Positions 35,402-44,972 are shown, numbered from the stretch's first letter. The stretch is 64,000 nt of DNA from JBLHZY01 sp047631555 (GCA_047631555.1 JBLHZY010000004.1:1-64000); one strand, 5' to 3'. Notes: generated by a model not told the origin, from the sequence alone. Translations and numbers: made by a program.

Positions 35402-35660
35402 GTTAGATCCTTTTGAAAGCCTTGGCAGGCCGGCCAATCAATTCACAAACAAAGCGCAATCCTGCGGCTTTACGCAACCATGACCGCCTTGTAATTTAGC
35501 TTGCAACACGCGCGCTTACCAGAGCGATCTGCGCGCGGATCAAGGATGGACATCGCCCAAAAACTGCCTTCATAGTCCCTTAGCAAAGGTGGCCAAACAG
35601 GCGAAAAATCGATTCCTGCCTGTGTACCCTCGCCTCAAATTCTGACTGTAGGAACGCCCT

Positions 35661-37952
35661 ATGAAATTTCGTTTCCCTATCTTTATCATCGACGAAGATT
35701 TCCGCTCTGACAACAATTCCGGCGTTGGTATTCGCGCTATGGCGAAGGCCATTGAGGATGAGGGCGTCGAGGTCGTGGGCGTTACAAATTACGGCGATCT
35801 GTCGCAATTTGCGCAGCAGCAATCGCGCGCCAGCGCCTTCCTTTTGTCGATTGATGACGAGGAATTTAGCGCCGGCCCCGATCTTGATCCCGTCGTGGTC
35901 AATCTGCGCGCCTTTATCGAGGAAGTGCGCTGGAAAAACGAAGATGTTCCGATCTTTATTTACGGCGAAACCAAAACCGCCCGCCATCTGCCCAATGATA
36001 TCCTGCGCGAGCTGCACGGCTTCATCCACATGTTTGAAGATACGCCCGAATTCGTTGCCCGCCACATCATCCGCGAGGCAAAGACCTATCTCGACGGGAT
36101 AAAACCGCCGTTTTTCAAAGCCTTGCTGCAATATGCTGAAGACGGCTCCTATTCATGGCATTGCCCGGGCCATTCCGGCGGCGTTGCCTTTCTCAAAAGC
36201 CCCATCGGCCAGATGTATCACCAATTTTACGGCGAAAACATGCTGCGCGCGGATGTCTGCAACTCGGTTGAAGAGCTTGGGCAATTGCTCGATCACAACG
36301 GGGCCATCGGCGCCTCAGAGCGCAATGCGGCGCGGATTTTCAATGCGGATCACTGCTTTTTTGTGACCAACGGCACCAGCACCAGCAACAAGATGGTTTG
36401 GCATCATACGGTTGCCCCCGGTGATGTTGTCGTGGTTGATCGCAACTGCCATAAATCCATCCTGCACAGCATCATTATGACCGGCGCAATCCCGATCTTT
36501 CTGAAGCCGACGCGCAACCATTATGGGATCATCGGCCCCATTCAGCGCTCTGAGTTTGAGATCGAGGCGATCAAAGACAAAATCCGTGCCAATCCGCTTT
36601 TGGCCCATATTGATGCGGATACGGTCAAGCCGCGCATCATGACGCTGACCCAATCGACCTATGACGGCGTGCTCTATAACACAGAGACGATCAAAGACCT
36701 GCTCGATGGCTATGTCGAAAACCTGCATTTTGATGAAGCATGGTTGCCGCATGCGGCGTTTCATCCGTTTTATAGCAACTTTCATTCCATGGGCCGCGAT
36801 CGCGAGCGGCCGCGCCATTCGGTCACTTATGCGACCCAATCCATTCACAAGCTGCTCGCCGGGATCAGCCAAGCCAGCCATGTTTTGGTTCAGGATAGTG
36901 CCGATACCAAGCTGGATCGGCATCTCTTCAATGAGGCTTACCTGATGCACACCTCCACCAGCCCGCAATACAGCATCATCGCGAGCTGTGATGTGGCCGC
37001 GGCCATGATGGAGCCTCCGGGCGGCACGGCGCTTGTTGAGGAAAGCATCGATGAAGCGCTCGATTTTCGCCGGGCCATGCGCAAGGTCGATGATGAGTTT
37101 GGCGAGGACGATTGGTGGTTCAAGGTTTGGGGGCCAGATGAGCTTGTCGATGAGGGCATTGGCCAGTCCAAAGATTGGGTTCTCAAACGCACCGATGAGG
37201 ATGGCGTGCAGGCCTCAGATGGCGAAGAAGCATGGCACGGGTTTGGCGATATGGCGCCCGGTTTCAACATGCTCGATCCGATCAAAGCGACCCTGATCAC
37301 GCCGGGCCTAAACCTTGACGGGCGCTTTGAAGACTCCGGCATCCCGGCCTCCATCGTGACCAAATACTTGGCCGAGCACGGCGTCGTTGTCGAAAAAACC
37401 GGCCTCTACAGCTTCTTTATCATGTTCACCATTGGCATCACCAAAGGCCGCTGGAATACGCTTCTGGCCGCTTTGCAGCAGTTCAAAGACGACTATGGCA
37501 AGAACCAACCAATGTGGCGCACGATGCCAGAATTCTGTGTGAAACATCCCAGTTACGAAAAGATGGGCCTGCAGGATCTGTGCGCACATGTGCATTCGCT
37601 CTATGCGAAATATGACGTCGCGATCCTATCGACCGATATGTATCTCAGCGATCTGACCCCGGCGATGACGCCAACGGATGCCTTCTCGCATATCGCGCAG
37701 CGCACAACCCAGCGCGTGCCGATTGACGCGCTAGAGGGCCGCATCACCACCAGCTTGGTCACGCCATACCCGCCCGGCATCCCGCTGCTTATTCCGGGCG
37801 AGGTCTTTAACAGCAAGATCGTGGAATACCTGAAATTCAACCGCGAGTTCGCGCGCAAATGCCCCGGCTTTGAGACGGATATCCATGGGCTGGTGCAAAC
37901 CACCGAGCCGGACGGAACGGTGCAGTATTTTGCGGATTGCGTCGCGGAGTGA
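35661..37952 (+). CDS. Orn/Lys/Arg decarboxylase, class III PLP (large form)
   Basis: A 763-residue decarboxylase of the biodegradative type, close in length to AdiA/LdcC-like enzymes. It has an N-terminal wing/receiver-like domain (residues 1-~130), a PLP core with YSWHCPGHSGGVAFLKSP (~160-178), FFVTNGTSTSNKMVWHHTV, the Asp-containing HFDEAWLPHAAFHPFY and the Schiff-base Lys in ATQSIHKLLAGISQASHVL, and a C-terminal domain. It converts arginine, lysine or ornithine to the matching amine; sequence alone does not separate these for me. A hairpin (ACAGGC/GCCTGT, 35597-35623) lies just before its start and a terminator follows it. Confidence 0.9.
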   Translation: MKFRFPIFIIDEDFRSDNNSGVGIRAMAKAIEDEGVEVVGVTNYGDLSQFAQQQSRASAFLLSIDDEEFSAGPDLDPVVVNLRAFIEEVRWKNEDVPIFIYGETKTARHLPNDILRELHGFIHMFEDTPEFVARHIIREAKTYLDGIKPPFFKALLQYAEDGSYSWHCPGHSGGVAFLKSPIGQMYHQFYGENMLRADVCNSVEELGQLLDHNGAIGASERNAARIFNADHCFFVTNGTSTSNKMVWHHTVAPGDVVVVDRNCHKSILHSIIMTGAIPIFLKPTRNHYGIIGPIQRSEFEIEAIKDKIRANPLLAHIDADTVKPRIMTLTQSTYDGVLYNTETIKDLLDGYVENLHFDEAWLPHAAFHPFYSNFHSMGRDRERPRHSVTYATQSIHKLLAGISQASHVLVQDSADTKLDRHLFNEAYLMHTSTSPQYSIIASCDVAAAMMEPPGGTALVEESIDEALDFRRAMRKVDDEFGEDDWWFKVWGPDELVDEGIGQSKDWVLKRTDEDGVQASDGEEAWHGFGDMAPGFNMLDPIKATLITPGLNLDGRFEDSGIPASIVTKYLAEHGVVVEKTGLYSFFIMFTIGITKGRWNTLLAALQQFKDDYGKNQPMWRTMPEFCVKHPSYEKMGLQDLCAHVHSLYAKYDVAILSTDMYLSDLTPAMTPTDAFSHIAQRTTQRVPIDALEGRITTSLVTPYPPGIPLLIPGEVFNSKIVEYLKFNREFARKCPGFETDIHGLVQTTEPDGTVQYFADCVAE

Positions 37953-37977
37953 TTGGGGCTTGTCAGCACGCAAATTA

Positions 37978-38014
37978 GATCAAAAGCGGGCAGATGATCC
38001 GCTTTGATCTTTGT
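37978..38014 (+). terminator. Rho-independent-type terminator after the decarboxylase
   Basis: Stem GATCAAAAGCGG (37978-37989) pairs with CCGCTTTGATC (37999-38009) with one bulged A and a nine-base loop, then TTTGTTT. It ends the plus-strand decarboxylase transcript. Confidence 0.7.
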
Positions 38015-38155
38015 TTGCGCGAGGCGTGCAAAATTTAGGCGGCCTCTCGATAGAGCCGCTTATGCGCTTTTGTTGCGGTCAATCTGCAAAGTTAGGCTGG
38101 GAAAGCGACAAACACGTGAATGACCAGAGCTTGCGAAATTGGCCCGGCGATGCAG

Positions 38156-40243
38156 TTAAGCCTCGTAATACCCGCCACCATAACTGGAATACGCCCCGTA
38201 AGCCTCTCCATAGCCGTATTTCTTCATACCTTTTGGATCGACCTGCGAAAGGACCAGACCGGTCGGCTTGAGGTTCACCGCAGCAAGCTCGCTGATAGCC
38301 GCGCGGAGCTGTGTTTTGGTCGTGCTATCCCATTTCACGGTATACATGATTGCATCGCAATGCTGGCCAATAACGCGCGCGTCAGGAACGACAAGAACGG
38401 GCGGCGTGTCGATGATAATGTAGTCGTAGGCCGCGCGGGCCTCTTTGAGGAAGGCGGTAAATTTGTCGGATACAAAAACATCTGCTGCATTGATATGCGA
38501 GACTTGTCCCATCAGAATGTCTGCGCCCAAGCGTTCGCTTTTTATCACAGCGTCACTCAGAGCAACCTCCCCAGATATTACCGACAAAATTCCATACTCA
38601 CCGGCTTCGACTTTAAAGTATTCGTCGAGTGTACGGCGGCGAATATCGCCCTCAATAAGCAGCACTTTCTTGCCCATGCCAGAGAGGTTTTGAACAAGGG
38701 AAATAGCTTGTGTCGTTTTGCCCTCGCCAGGAATTGTCGAGGTCGACATGATGAGCTGTGGCGGGTGATCTAAATCGGACAGAAGGATCGAGGTGCGCAT
38801 GTTTCGAATGGCCTCGACCGCGGGGGATGTTGGTTTGTCTTTGAGATACTGAATAAGATCGCCGCGCGCGGCCGTCGGGAAAAGCGGAATTTGGCCAATG
38901 ACTTGCAGGCCAGTTGCGGATTGCAAATCTTCAGCATTGCGAAACCCGTGGGCGCGCATTTCGCGCAAAAGAACAATACCTGCCCCGGCCATTAGCCCAA
39001 GAATAAGAGACAGGGCCGCGATCATGCTCGTACGAGGAGATACCTTTTGCCCATCGATCGCAGTCGACAAAACGCGCGCGTCTGGCTGCTGGATACCTTG
39101 TTGAATGGTGGTCTCTTTGAGGCGCGTGAGAAAGGTCTCATAGAGCACCGCCGTCGTGTCTGTTTCGCGCTGCAGTTGCTGAAGTGCGGCAAGCTTGGTT
39201 GCCTGTTCGTCGACACGCACCTCAATGGAAACGATGGTCTCTTCAAGCGCGCTTACTTGCGTCTGGGCCCGCTCTACAGCGTTTCTTGCCCGCTCAACAA
39301 GAGAGGCGAGACGCAATTGGAACGCGCTGCCTTCTGCCAGCAATTCTTCGGGAGTTCCCTGCCGCGACAGGCGGTTGAGGGTCGGATCTTGCGACTGTTC
39401 AACAATTGCCTCGATATTTCCTGAGGCAACCGTTGCTTTGAATTGCGTATAAATGGCTGCGGCTTGGCCTGCATCATTTCGCTCGCCGATAAGGCGCTCG
39501 CGCAGGTCTCGCACTTGCTGGTTCAAAAGCAGAAGGCCTTCAGCGTTGATGTAATCCGCCGCGGCTGTCTGGTTTTTAAGCTCGTCGTCGCGGCTTTGCA
39601 GCTCTTCCTCGAGCTCAACAACGCGTGCAGAAAGCCATGTAACCGCGTCTTCAAGCGTTTCGAATTTTACACGGATTTGGTCCGCAAGATACAATTCCGC
39701 CAATGTATTCGCGATAATGCGAGACTTTTCTGAACTGCCGGTTGTGACGCTTATTGAAATAATAAAGGTCTGGCGCCGCACGGAGGCCGAGATTGCCGCC
39801 TGAAGGTTTGCAACGATTTTGTTGGTGATCTGTTGCTCTGTGGCCGTGGCAGCCTCACGCCCAAGTAGGGCACTCAAAGAAAACATTGGCTTTGGGCGGA
39901 TGGTCGGGTTGAACTCTGGGTCGGAAACCAAATCAAGTTTGGATGACAAACGTTCCAACAGGTCGCGAGAGCGTATCACTTCTAACTCGGTGTTGAGCGA
40001 GTCGCTATCTGAAGAGACGCCAGAGACCACCGCCTCGATATCAATTACCGACGGACCGTTCTCTTTGATCGCTAGGGTTGTGGATGACGTGTAGGTCGGA
40101 TCCGCAACAAAGATCGCATAAGAAATGCCCAAAATAGTTGTGACAATTGCGGCGGCAGCGATCCAAACCTTGCCGCGCCAAAGCGTGCCAAGCAGGGCGA
40201 GAAGATCAATCTCGTCATCAAAATCTTTAACGTTTTCACTCAC
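38156..40243 (-). CDS. Polysaccharide-length regulator/BY-type tyrosine autokinase (Wzc-like)
   Basis: A 695-residue inner-membrane protein. The N-terminal Wzz domain begins DEIDLLALLGTLWRGKVWIAAAAIVTT (TM1 ~residues 30-50), followed by a long coiled-coil periplasmic region (~180-400) and TM2 (~430-450). The C-terminal kinase has Walker A STIPGEGKTTQA, Walker A' KVLLIEGDIRRRTLDEYF and Walker B YIIIDTPPVLVV. The tail GYGEAYGAYSSYGGGYYEA is the tyrosine cluster that is autophosphorylated. It controls polymerisation and export of an exopolysaccharide together with the Wza-like protein encoded at 42594-43949. No cognate phosphatase is in the window. Confidence 0.93.
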   Translation of the reverse strand: MSENVKDFDDEIDLLALLGTLWRGKVWIAAAAIVTTILGISYAIFVADPTYTSSTTLAIKENGPSVIDIEAVVSGVSSDSDSLNTELEVIRSRDLLERLSSKLDLVSDPEFNPTIRPKPMFSLSALLGREAATATEQQITNKIVANLQAAISASVRRQTFIISISVTTGSSEKSRIIANTLAELYLADQIRVKFETLEDAVTWLSARVVELEEELQSRDDELKNQTAAADYINAEGLLLLNQQVRDLRERLIGERNDAGQAAAIYTQFKATVASGNIEAIVEQSQDPTLNRLSRQGTPEELLAEGSAFQLRLASLVERARNAVERAQTQVSALEETIVSIEVRVDEQATKLAALQQLQRETDTTAVLYETFLTRLKETTIQQGIQQPDARVLSTAIDGQKVSPRTSMIAALSLILGLMAGAGIVLLREMRAHGFRNAEDLQSATGLQVIGQIPLFPTAARGDLIQYLKDKPTSPAVEAIRNMRTSILLSDLDHPPQLIMSTSTIPGEGKTTQAISLVQNLSGMGKKVLLIEGDIRRRTLDEYFKVEAGEYGILSVISGEVALSDAVIKSERLGADILMGQVSHINAADVFVSDKFTAFLKEARAAYDYIIIDTPPVLVVPDARVIGQHCDAIMYTVKWDSTTKTQLRAAISELAAVNLKPTGLVLSQVDPKGMKKYGYGEAYGAYSSYGGGYYEA

Positions 40244-40567
40244 AGGAAACGGCCCTTCTGTCCACTCGTCGGCGCGCTTTGCGGCCCAGCAATTACGCCG
40301 CTTGTATCAGGACATGCGAAAACTTCAATCAATGGTGACGCCTATCGCGCGAATTTCGCTCATCTTTTTTTCCCGCGAAACATGTGTTTTCTGGTGCAAA
40401 ACCCGGTGCCGTTGGGGCGCCGGGTTCATCGGCTCAAGTATCAGTGACCACATGGCCGGAATCAATCGTGAGTTGATACTTATGGCGTGGAATTTCCCAA
40501 CCAAGCGACATCTCATCCCCCTCTTAGCGCCCCAGTTGCGATTGCGCGGGGTGGTTTGGGGGGGCGA
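40244..40567. other. 324-base spacer between autokinase and WbpM-like gene
   Basis: No supportable gene. It holds the terminator-like hairpin at 40397-40426 and the presumed promoter of the autokinase gene. Short frames here lack codon structure or ribosome sites. Confidence 0.6.
40397..40426 (-). terminator. Terminator-like hairpin after the WbpM-like gene
   Basis: Plus-strand AACCCGGTGCC (40400-40410) and GGCGCCGGGTT (40416-40426) form an 11-bp stem with one G-T-type mismatch and a five-base loop. Read on the minus strand it ends in GGGTTTTGC, as expected for a weak terminator of the minus-strand gene at 40568-42466. Confidence 0.6.
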
Positions 40568-42466
40568 TCACGCTTGTAGGGGTTCGCGCATTGGTTGGTG
40601 GTAGCCGTCGACGCGGGCTTTGATGATGGCGCGCAGGTGGTTGCTGTCGGAGGCGGCGATGGCGCTGTTGATTTCGCGCAGCATGGCGGCGACTTCGATC
40701 TCGGAGAGGCACTTTTCTTCTGCCCGCAAGATTTTCTGGTGCGGTGTGGCCTTGAGGCTATCGTCATCAATCAGCAGCTCTTCATAGAGCTTTTCGCCCG
40801 GGCGCAGCCCCACCACTTTGATCTCAATATCGCCAGCGCCGGTCTGTGGATCTTTGACCTCGCGCCCGGAGAGATGGATCATCCGGCGGGCAATATCGAT
40901 GATCTTTTGCGGCGCACCCATGTCCAAAACAAACAGATCGCCGCCCTTGGCATAGGCGCCCGCGAGCAGCACCAAGCGGCTGGCTTCGGGGATCGTCATA
41001 AAGAACCGCGTGACCTGCGCATGGGTCACGGTCAGGGGCCCGCCGGCGCGGATTTGCTTTTCAAACAGCGGCAGAACCGAGCCGGAGGAGCCAAGCACAT
41101 TGCCAAAGCGCACCATCGCAAACTTGGTCACGCTGCTGCGGCTTTGCAGGTCTTGCACGACCAATTCCGCCATGCGTTTTGTCGCCCCCATCACATTGGT
41201 CGGGCGCACGGCTTTGTCGGTCGAGACGAGGATAAAGCGCTCGATCTTCTCGGCCATTGCGACCTCGGCGACAATCTGGGTGCCAAGCACGTTGTTGCGC
41301 GCGCCTTCCAGTTCGTTTTCTTCAACCAGGGGCACGTGTTTATAGGCGGCCGCATGCAGGATGATCTCGACGGCCTCGTCGCGCACAATGCCTTGAACGC
41401 GGGCGCGGTTGTTCACCGATCCCAAGCGGCTAACGATCTCAAACGTCCCGCCCGATTGCGCCGCGAGCGCCCTGAGTTCGCGGTCGATCGCATAAAGCGC
41501 ATATTCGCTTTGCTCGAACAGGATAATTTTTGACGGCGTGCAGTTGAGCAATTGGCGGCACAGCTCGGAGCCAATCGAGCCCCCTGCCCCAGTGACCATG
41601 ATCGCGCGACCAGCATATGCCTTTGCAATTTCCGGGATGTCGAGATCGACTTTATCGCGGCCCAAAAGCTCGTCCGGGGTCACAGGCCGCAGCGCCCGAT
41701 CAAGGCCGCCGTCGGCCATGATATCAACATAAGAGGGCAGAACCATCACCTCGACGGGGAAGGAAGCAAGCCGCCTCAAAATCGCGCCGCGCTGCAATTG
41801 ATCGATCGATGGCATCGCCAAAAGGATGCGCGCGATCTTGTGATGTTTGATCTTTTTGGGCAGGGCGCCGGGGGCATAAACAGGAAGCCCATTGACCAAA
41901 AGCCCGCACAGGGTCGGATTATCATCGACAAAGAACAGCGGGCGCGCCTCTTTGGATTGGCGCAGCGCCGCCGCAAGCTGGATCCCGGCCGCGCCTGCGC
42001 CATAGATCGCAACAGGCGTGCGCATTGCGCGCATATCGCCCAGATACATCAGCAGATGAAGCGCGCAGACCCGCGCCAGAACAGAGCCGACAAAGAACAA
42101 TGTGCCAAAGATCACCGGAACCGATCGCGGCCCCGAGAGATCAAGCAAGAAGCTCGCCGACATCGCGCCCAAAGTGAGCAAAGCCGCGGTCGAGCCAAGC
42201 CGAAGCGTTGTGCCGCTTTCCATCGCGTGCAGCTTGATTTGCGGCAATCGCATCAAGGTGATGATCACGATCCCAAAGCCGATGATCAGCGGAAACAGCA
42301 GCCAGTTTTCTCGAATCGGCTCGATCGGCCAAACCATGCCATAGCGCAAAGAAAACGCCGCGCCCAAGCTGAGCGTCAAGATCAGCAAGTCCATGATAAA
42401 TATCATAAAACGCTTGGTACTGCGGGGCAATGCGAGGAGATTTACGGCCAACATCGATACGCTCAC
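40568..42466 (-). CDS. Membrane-bound nucleotide-sugar 4,6-dehydratase (WbpM/CapD-like)
   Basis: A 632-residue polysaccharide biosynthesis protein. Four hydrophobic helices (residues ~20-140) anchor it in the inner membrane. A CoA-binding-like Rossmann domain follows (VAIYGAGAAGIQLAAAL, ~150), and a second, catalytic SDR domain has IMVTGAGGSIGSELCRQLL (~295). The region VSTDKAVRPTNVMGATKRMAEL contains the MxxxK motif that replaces YxxxK in WbpM-type UDP-GlcNAc 4,6-dehydratases. It makes a deoxy-sugar precursor for a surface glycan. It lies between the autokinase and export genes, all on the minus strand with separate spacers. Confidence 0.92.
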   Translation of the reverse strand: MSVSMLAVNLLALPRSTKRFMIFIMDLLILTLSLGAAFSLRYGMVWPIEPIRENWLLFPLIIGFGIVIITLMRLPQIKLHAMESGTTLRLGSTAALLTLGAMSASFLLDLSGPRSVPVIFGTLFFVGSVLARVCALHLLMYLGDMRAMRTPVAIYGAGAAGIQLAAALRQSKEARPLFFVDDNPTLCGLLVNGLPVYAPGALPKKIKHHKIARILLAMPSIDQLQRGAILRRLASFPVEVMVLPSYVDIMADGGLDRALRPVTPDELLGRDKVDLDIPEIAKAYAGRAIMVTGAGGSIGSELCRQLLNCTPSKIILFEQSEYALYAIDRELRALAAQSGGTFEIVSRLGSVNNRARVQGIVRDEAVEIILHAAAYKHVPLVEENELEGARNNVLGTQIVAEVAMAEKIERFILVSTDKAVRPTNVMGATKRMAELVVQDLQSRSSVTKFAMVRFGNVLGSSGSVLPLFEKQIRAGGPLTVTHAQVTRFFMTIPEASRLVLLAGAYAKGGDLFVLDMGAPQKIIDIARRMIHLSGREVKDPQTGAGDIEIKVVGLRPGEKLYEELLIDDDSLKATPHQKILRAEEKCLSEIEVAAMLREINSAIAASDSNHLRAIIKARVDGYHQPMREPLQA

Positions 42467-42593
42467 TAACTTTACAAATCGGGTGACAACCTAAGGTTGA
42501 GCCACACTACACACTCCGTGCCAATTAACCAAATCTCTTAGGCGGATCAATGCCGCTTTGCTGCAAGCTGACCCGACGGAATACGCCGGGCCC

Positions 42594-43949
42594 CTAGCCT
42601 GCAACCCCTGCCAAACCTGCATTAAACAGCGATGGCAAAGCCTGCTGAAGCGCGCGCCCCCATGTGGTGATCGGCTGCGCTTTGATAAAGACAATGTCGT
42701 TTGGACGCATCTCAAAACGGGTCGCCATGGTCATGTTCACGACATTTTGCGCATCCAGATGATAGGCCAAAACCCGGCTGCTTTCATCCGAGCGCAGCAC
42801 ATAGATCTGCGAGGGATTGCCTGTCGCTGGCGAAAGCCCGCCTGCATCGAGCAGAACCTCTGCAAGAGAAATGTCATTCTCAAACGGCAGAGGCACGCGC
42901 GCCTGTTTGCCCACTTCGCCCAGCAAAAACACATAATCGCGATCAACCGCACCGGCCTCAAGGCGCGCATTAAACGTGCTGCGCCGCTCCTCTAATTCAT
43001 TGCGGCGCATCAATATTTCGGCCTGCAATTCGGCCAAAGCCGAGCTGCGCGCGCGCTGGCGCAGATCAAGGACGTTGATCTTGCTTTCGTAAAAGGACTG
43101 CGCCTGCGTCAGATCGTAGGCATCATCGACATAAACACTATCGCCATCCGCGAGGGTAATCTTTTGCAGGTTTTGATCGGCAAAGTAATTTTCGAGCGGG
43201 ATTTGATAGAGCGTGCCATCGCGGTAAATCCGGATCGAGGCGTATTGCTGCTGTTTGATCGTGATGCCGCCCGCCGCCGTTATTACCTCATCCAAGCGCA
43301 ACGGTGAGAGCCCAATCGGCGCAAGAATAGATTGCCCAACCGCCCCGCCAATGCTCACCCGCTTGGAGTTGAACTCGGCAATCTCGAGGCTAAATTCGGG
43401 ATCAAGCTGGTTTTGAACGAGGCGCCGAAAGACCCGCTCTTCGGCCTCTTCAACTGTCAGCCCCGCAATCGGAACCGCGCCCACTTCGGGGATCGCAATC
43501 GCGCCATCATCGCGCACCGTATAGCCTTGGCGTTGGCTTTGCGCGGCAAGCAAGCCGCTCAGCTGCTCAACCGTATTGCCCCCCGCGCGGGTCGCCAAAA
43601 GGATCACATCGCCGATGCCGATCTCATAAGGCGCAGCCGGGATTTCTGGCGGCACACGAAGCGTCATTTGCGCCGGCGGGGTCAAATTGGGCACATCTGG
43701 CTCTTGGGGAAAAGCGCCCAGACCGCGCACAGATCCGCCCGCGCCTGCTGTCTGGAAAAATGCGCTCGGAAGGCTGCGCGGCGTATAGGCCGAGCGGTTC
43801 GCAGCGCTCACCGCCTGAGGCGTCACAGGCACAACCGTTACATCCAGCGCGGTATTTTGCGTCGAAACCGTCGACGCCGTATAGCTCACGCCACAAGCGC
43901 TCAGCGAGAGCACAAGACAAGAAACAGCGCTCAGTCGAAAAAGCAACAT
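42594..43949 (-). CDS. Polysaccharide export outer-membrane lipoprotein (Wza-like)
   Basis: A 451-residue outer-membrane export protein. It has a lipoprotein signal (LSLSACG; lipid-modified Cys at position 19), a poly-export domain from ~residue 105 (EIPAAPYEIGIGDVILLATR, IPEVGAVPIAGLTVEEAEERV), then SLBB-type domains (VSIGGAVGQSILAPIGLSPLRLDEVITAAGGI and FLLGEVGKQARVPLPFENDISLAEVLLDAGGL) and a C-terminal ~45 residues likely near the outer membrane. It forms the channel through which the polysaccharide leaves the cell. The 5' end is duplicated at 1-361. Confidence 0.92.
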   Translation of the reverse strand: MLLFRLSAVSCLVLSLSACGVSYTASTVSTQNTALDVTVVPVTPQAVSAANRSAYTPRSLPSAFFQTAGAGGSVRGLGAFPQEPDVPNLTPPAQMTLRVPPEIPAAPYEIGIGDVILLATRAGGNTVEQLSGLLAAQSQRQGYTVRDDGAIAIPEVGAVPIAGLTVEEAEERVFRRLVQNQLDPEFSLEIAEFNSKRVSIGGAVGQSILAPIGLSPLRLDEVITAAGGITIKQQQYASIRIYRDGTLYQIPLENYFADQNLQKITLADGDSVYVDDAYDLTQAQSFYESKINVLDLRQRARSSALAELQAEILMRRNELEERRSTFNARLEAGAVDRDYVFLLGEVGKQARVPLPFENDISLAEVLLDAGGLSPATGNPSQIYVLRSDESSRVLAYHLDAQNVVNMTMATRFEMRPNDIVFIKAQPITTWGRALQQALPSLFNAGLAGVAG

Positions 43950-44082
43950 TTAGAATTCCAATAACACACAACGGGATGAAACATGACTTTAACCCCCTTT
44001 CCAACCCGCCACCACCACACTTTTGAAATCAAGAGCCCACCAAACAAAAAGCTGTTGTCCGATTGACACGTGTTGCGGCAGG
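43589..44082. repeat. Right copy of the 494-bp direct repeat (partner 1-494)
   Basis: Same sequence as 1-494 with about eight mismatches. It spans the first ~361 bases of the Wza-like gene and 133 bases of upstream DNA that should include its promoter. Downstream of 44082 the sequence differs completely from that after 494. Confidence 0.95.
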
Positions 44083-44240
44083 CAACAGGTGGCACAAATG
44101 GTTGAAATCCTCAGTGCATATGCATACTGGCAAAGATAAATCCGCATATACGCTTGCGAAACAGACCGAGATACAGTCCGCTTGATCGCGATAGAGATTG
44201 GCCAGAGCAAGCCCCCGTTTCTAACGCAAAAGGGCACGAG

Positions 44241-44720
44241 ATGACTTGGCAATTTGACGTATCGCGCGCCCTTTTCGCAGTTCTTATCGCGAGCGCATTT
44301 TCAAAACCTTCGACCGCCAGTGAATTTACCTGTCGCCCGGAATGGCGCACTGCGAGCCTGACAAACTATGTGTCTCATCCCGCCCCCGACAGCGCTGAAT
44401 GCAAGCAATACAACGGCTGCAGTTGGGCCGGGCAATTCTATGGCTTGCCGGATGTCTATAATGAAAACTGGGTTTCTCAACACAGCATCGTCGCTGTCCA
44501 CCTAAAGGATTGGGACCAACTCGGAATGAAGGTTTTACACCTGCGGCAAGGCGCGCATGAGATCTATGCGCAAGCGATCGACGCTTGCTCAGATACAGAT
44601 CGCAACGGGTGCTGCACAGCCAACCTCAAAGAAAACGCCTATTTGGTCGATGTTGAGAAATATACCATGGAGCGATTTGGATCAGGCGACGGGCAGGTCG
44701 AATTCCAGATATGCGATTAG
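44241..44720 (+). CDS. Secreted cysteine-rich protein, double-psi-barrel-like
   Basis: A 159-residue protein. With the start at 44241 residues 1-~27 (MTWQFDVSRALFAVLIASAF, ending PSTASEF) form a Sec signal peptide. The mature part has eight or so Cys (CRPEW, ECKQYNGCSW, DACSDTDRNGCCTAN, FQICD). The C-terminal half, DACSDTDRNGCCTAN then AYLVDVEKYTMERFGSGDGQVEFQ, resembles the double-psi beta-barrel of expansin/RlpA/endoglucanase-V-type proteins, in which a Cys-rich turn is followed by an aliphatic-Asp strand and helix before a Gly turn. This is pattern recognition, not a search result. It could bind or modify a polysaccharide, consistent with the neighbouring export genes. Confidence 0.6.
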   Translation: MTWQFDVSRALFAVLIASAFSKPSTASEFTCRPEWRTASLTNYVSHPAPDSAECKQYNGCSWAGQFYGLPDVYNENWVSQHSIVAVHLKDWDQLGMKVLHLRQGAHEIYAQAIDACSDTDRNGCCTANLKENAYLVDVEKYTMERFGSGDGQVEFQICD

Positions 44721-44780
44721 ATCAATTATGCTTCGAAGAACCCTCGCAGTTGAAATCGAGGTCGATGCCTACGTCGTGGA

Positions 44781-44969
44781 TTAGGGTTTGGCGGCGGCCA
44801 GAAGCGCCTTAGATAGGACCGCGCGATCCCCTATATGATTGCTGAGCAACAGGATAAGGCGCGCGTTCAACGCATCGCTTTGCTCTTTGCTAAGCCCTTC
44901 GTGAGCACTCAAAAGCTCATCATAGAACCCATCCGGATTGTCGATATTTATATCTGTATTCAATGGCAT
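44781..44969 (-). CDS. DUF2783 small protein
   Basis: A 62-residue protein, MPLNTDINIDNPDGFYDELLSAHEGL at the start and LNARLILLLSNHIGD in the middle, matching the small DUF2783 family that accompanies aromatic-ring FAD monooxygenases. The function is unknown; a helper or subunit role has been inferred from this constant association. It begins three bases after the monooxygenase stop, on the same strand, and is the last gene of the homogentisate operon. Confidence 0.85.
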   Translation of the reverse strand: MPLNTDINIDNPDGFYDELLSAHEGLSKEQSDALNARLILLLSNHIGDRAVLSKALLAAAKP

Positions 44970-44972
44970 AGC

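Noticed and set aside
35438..35660. Possible speF-type RNA leader before the decarboxylase
   Set aside because: Only a single six-pair hairpin could be seen by eye; no conserved speF consensus could be recognised without a covariance search.
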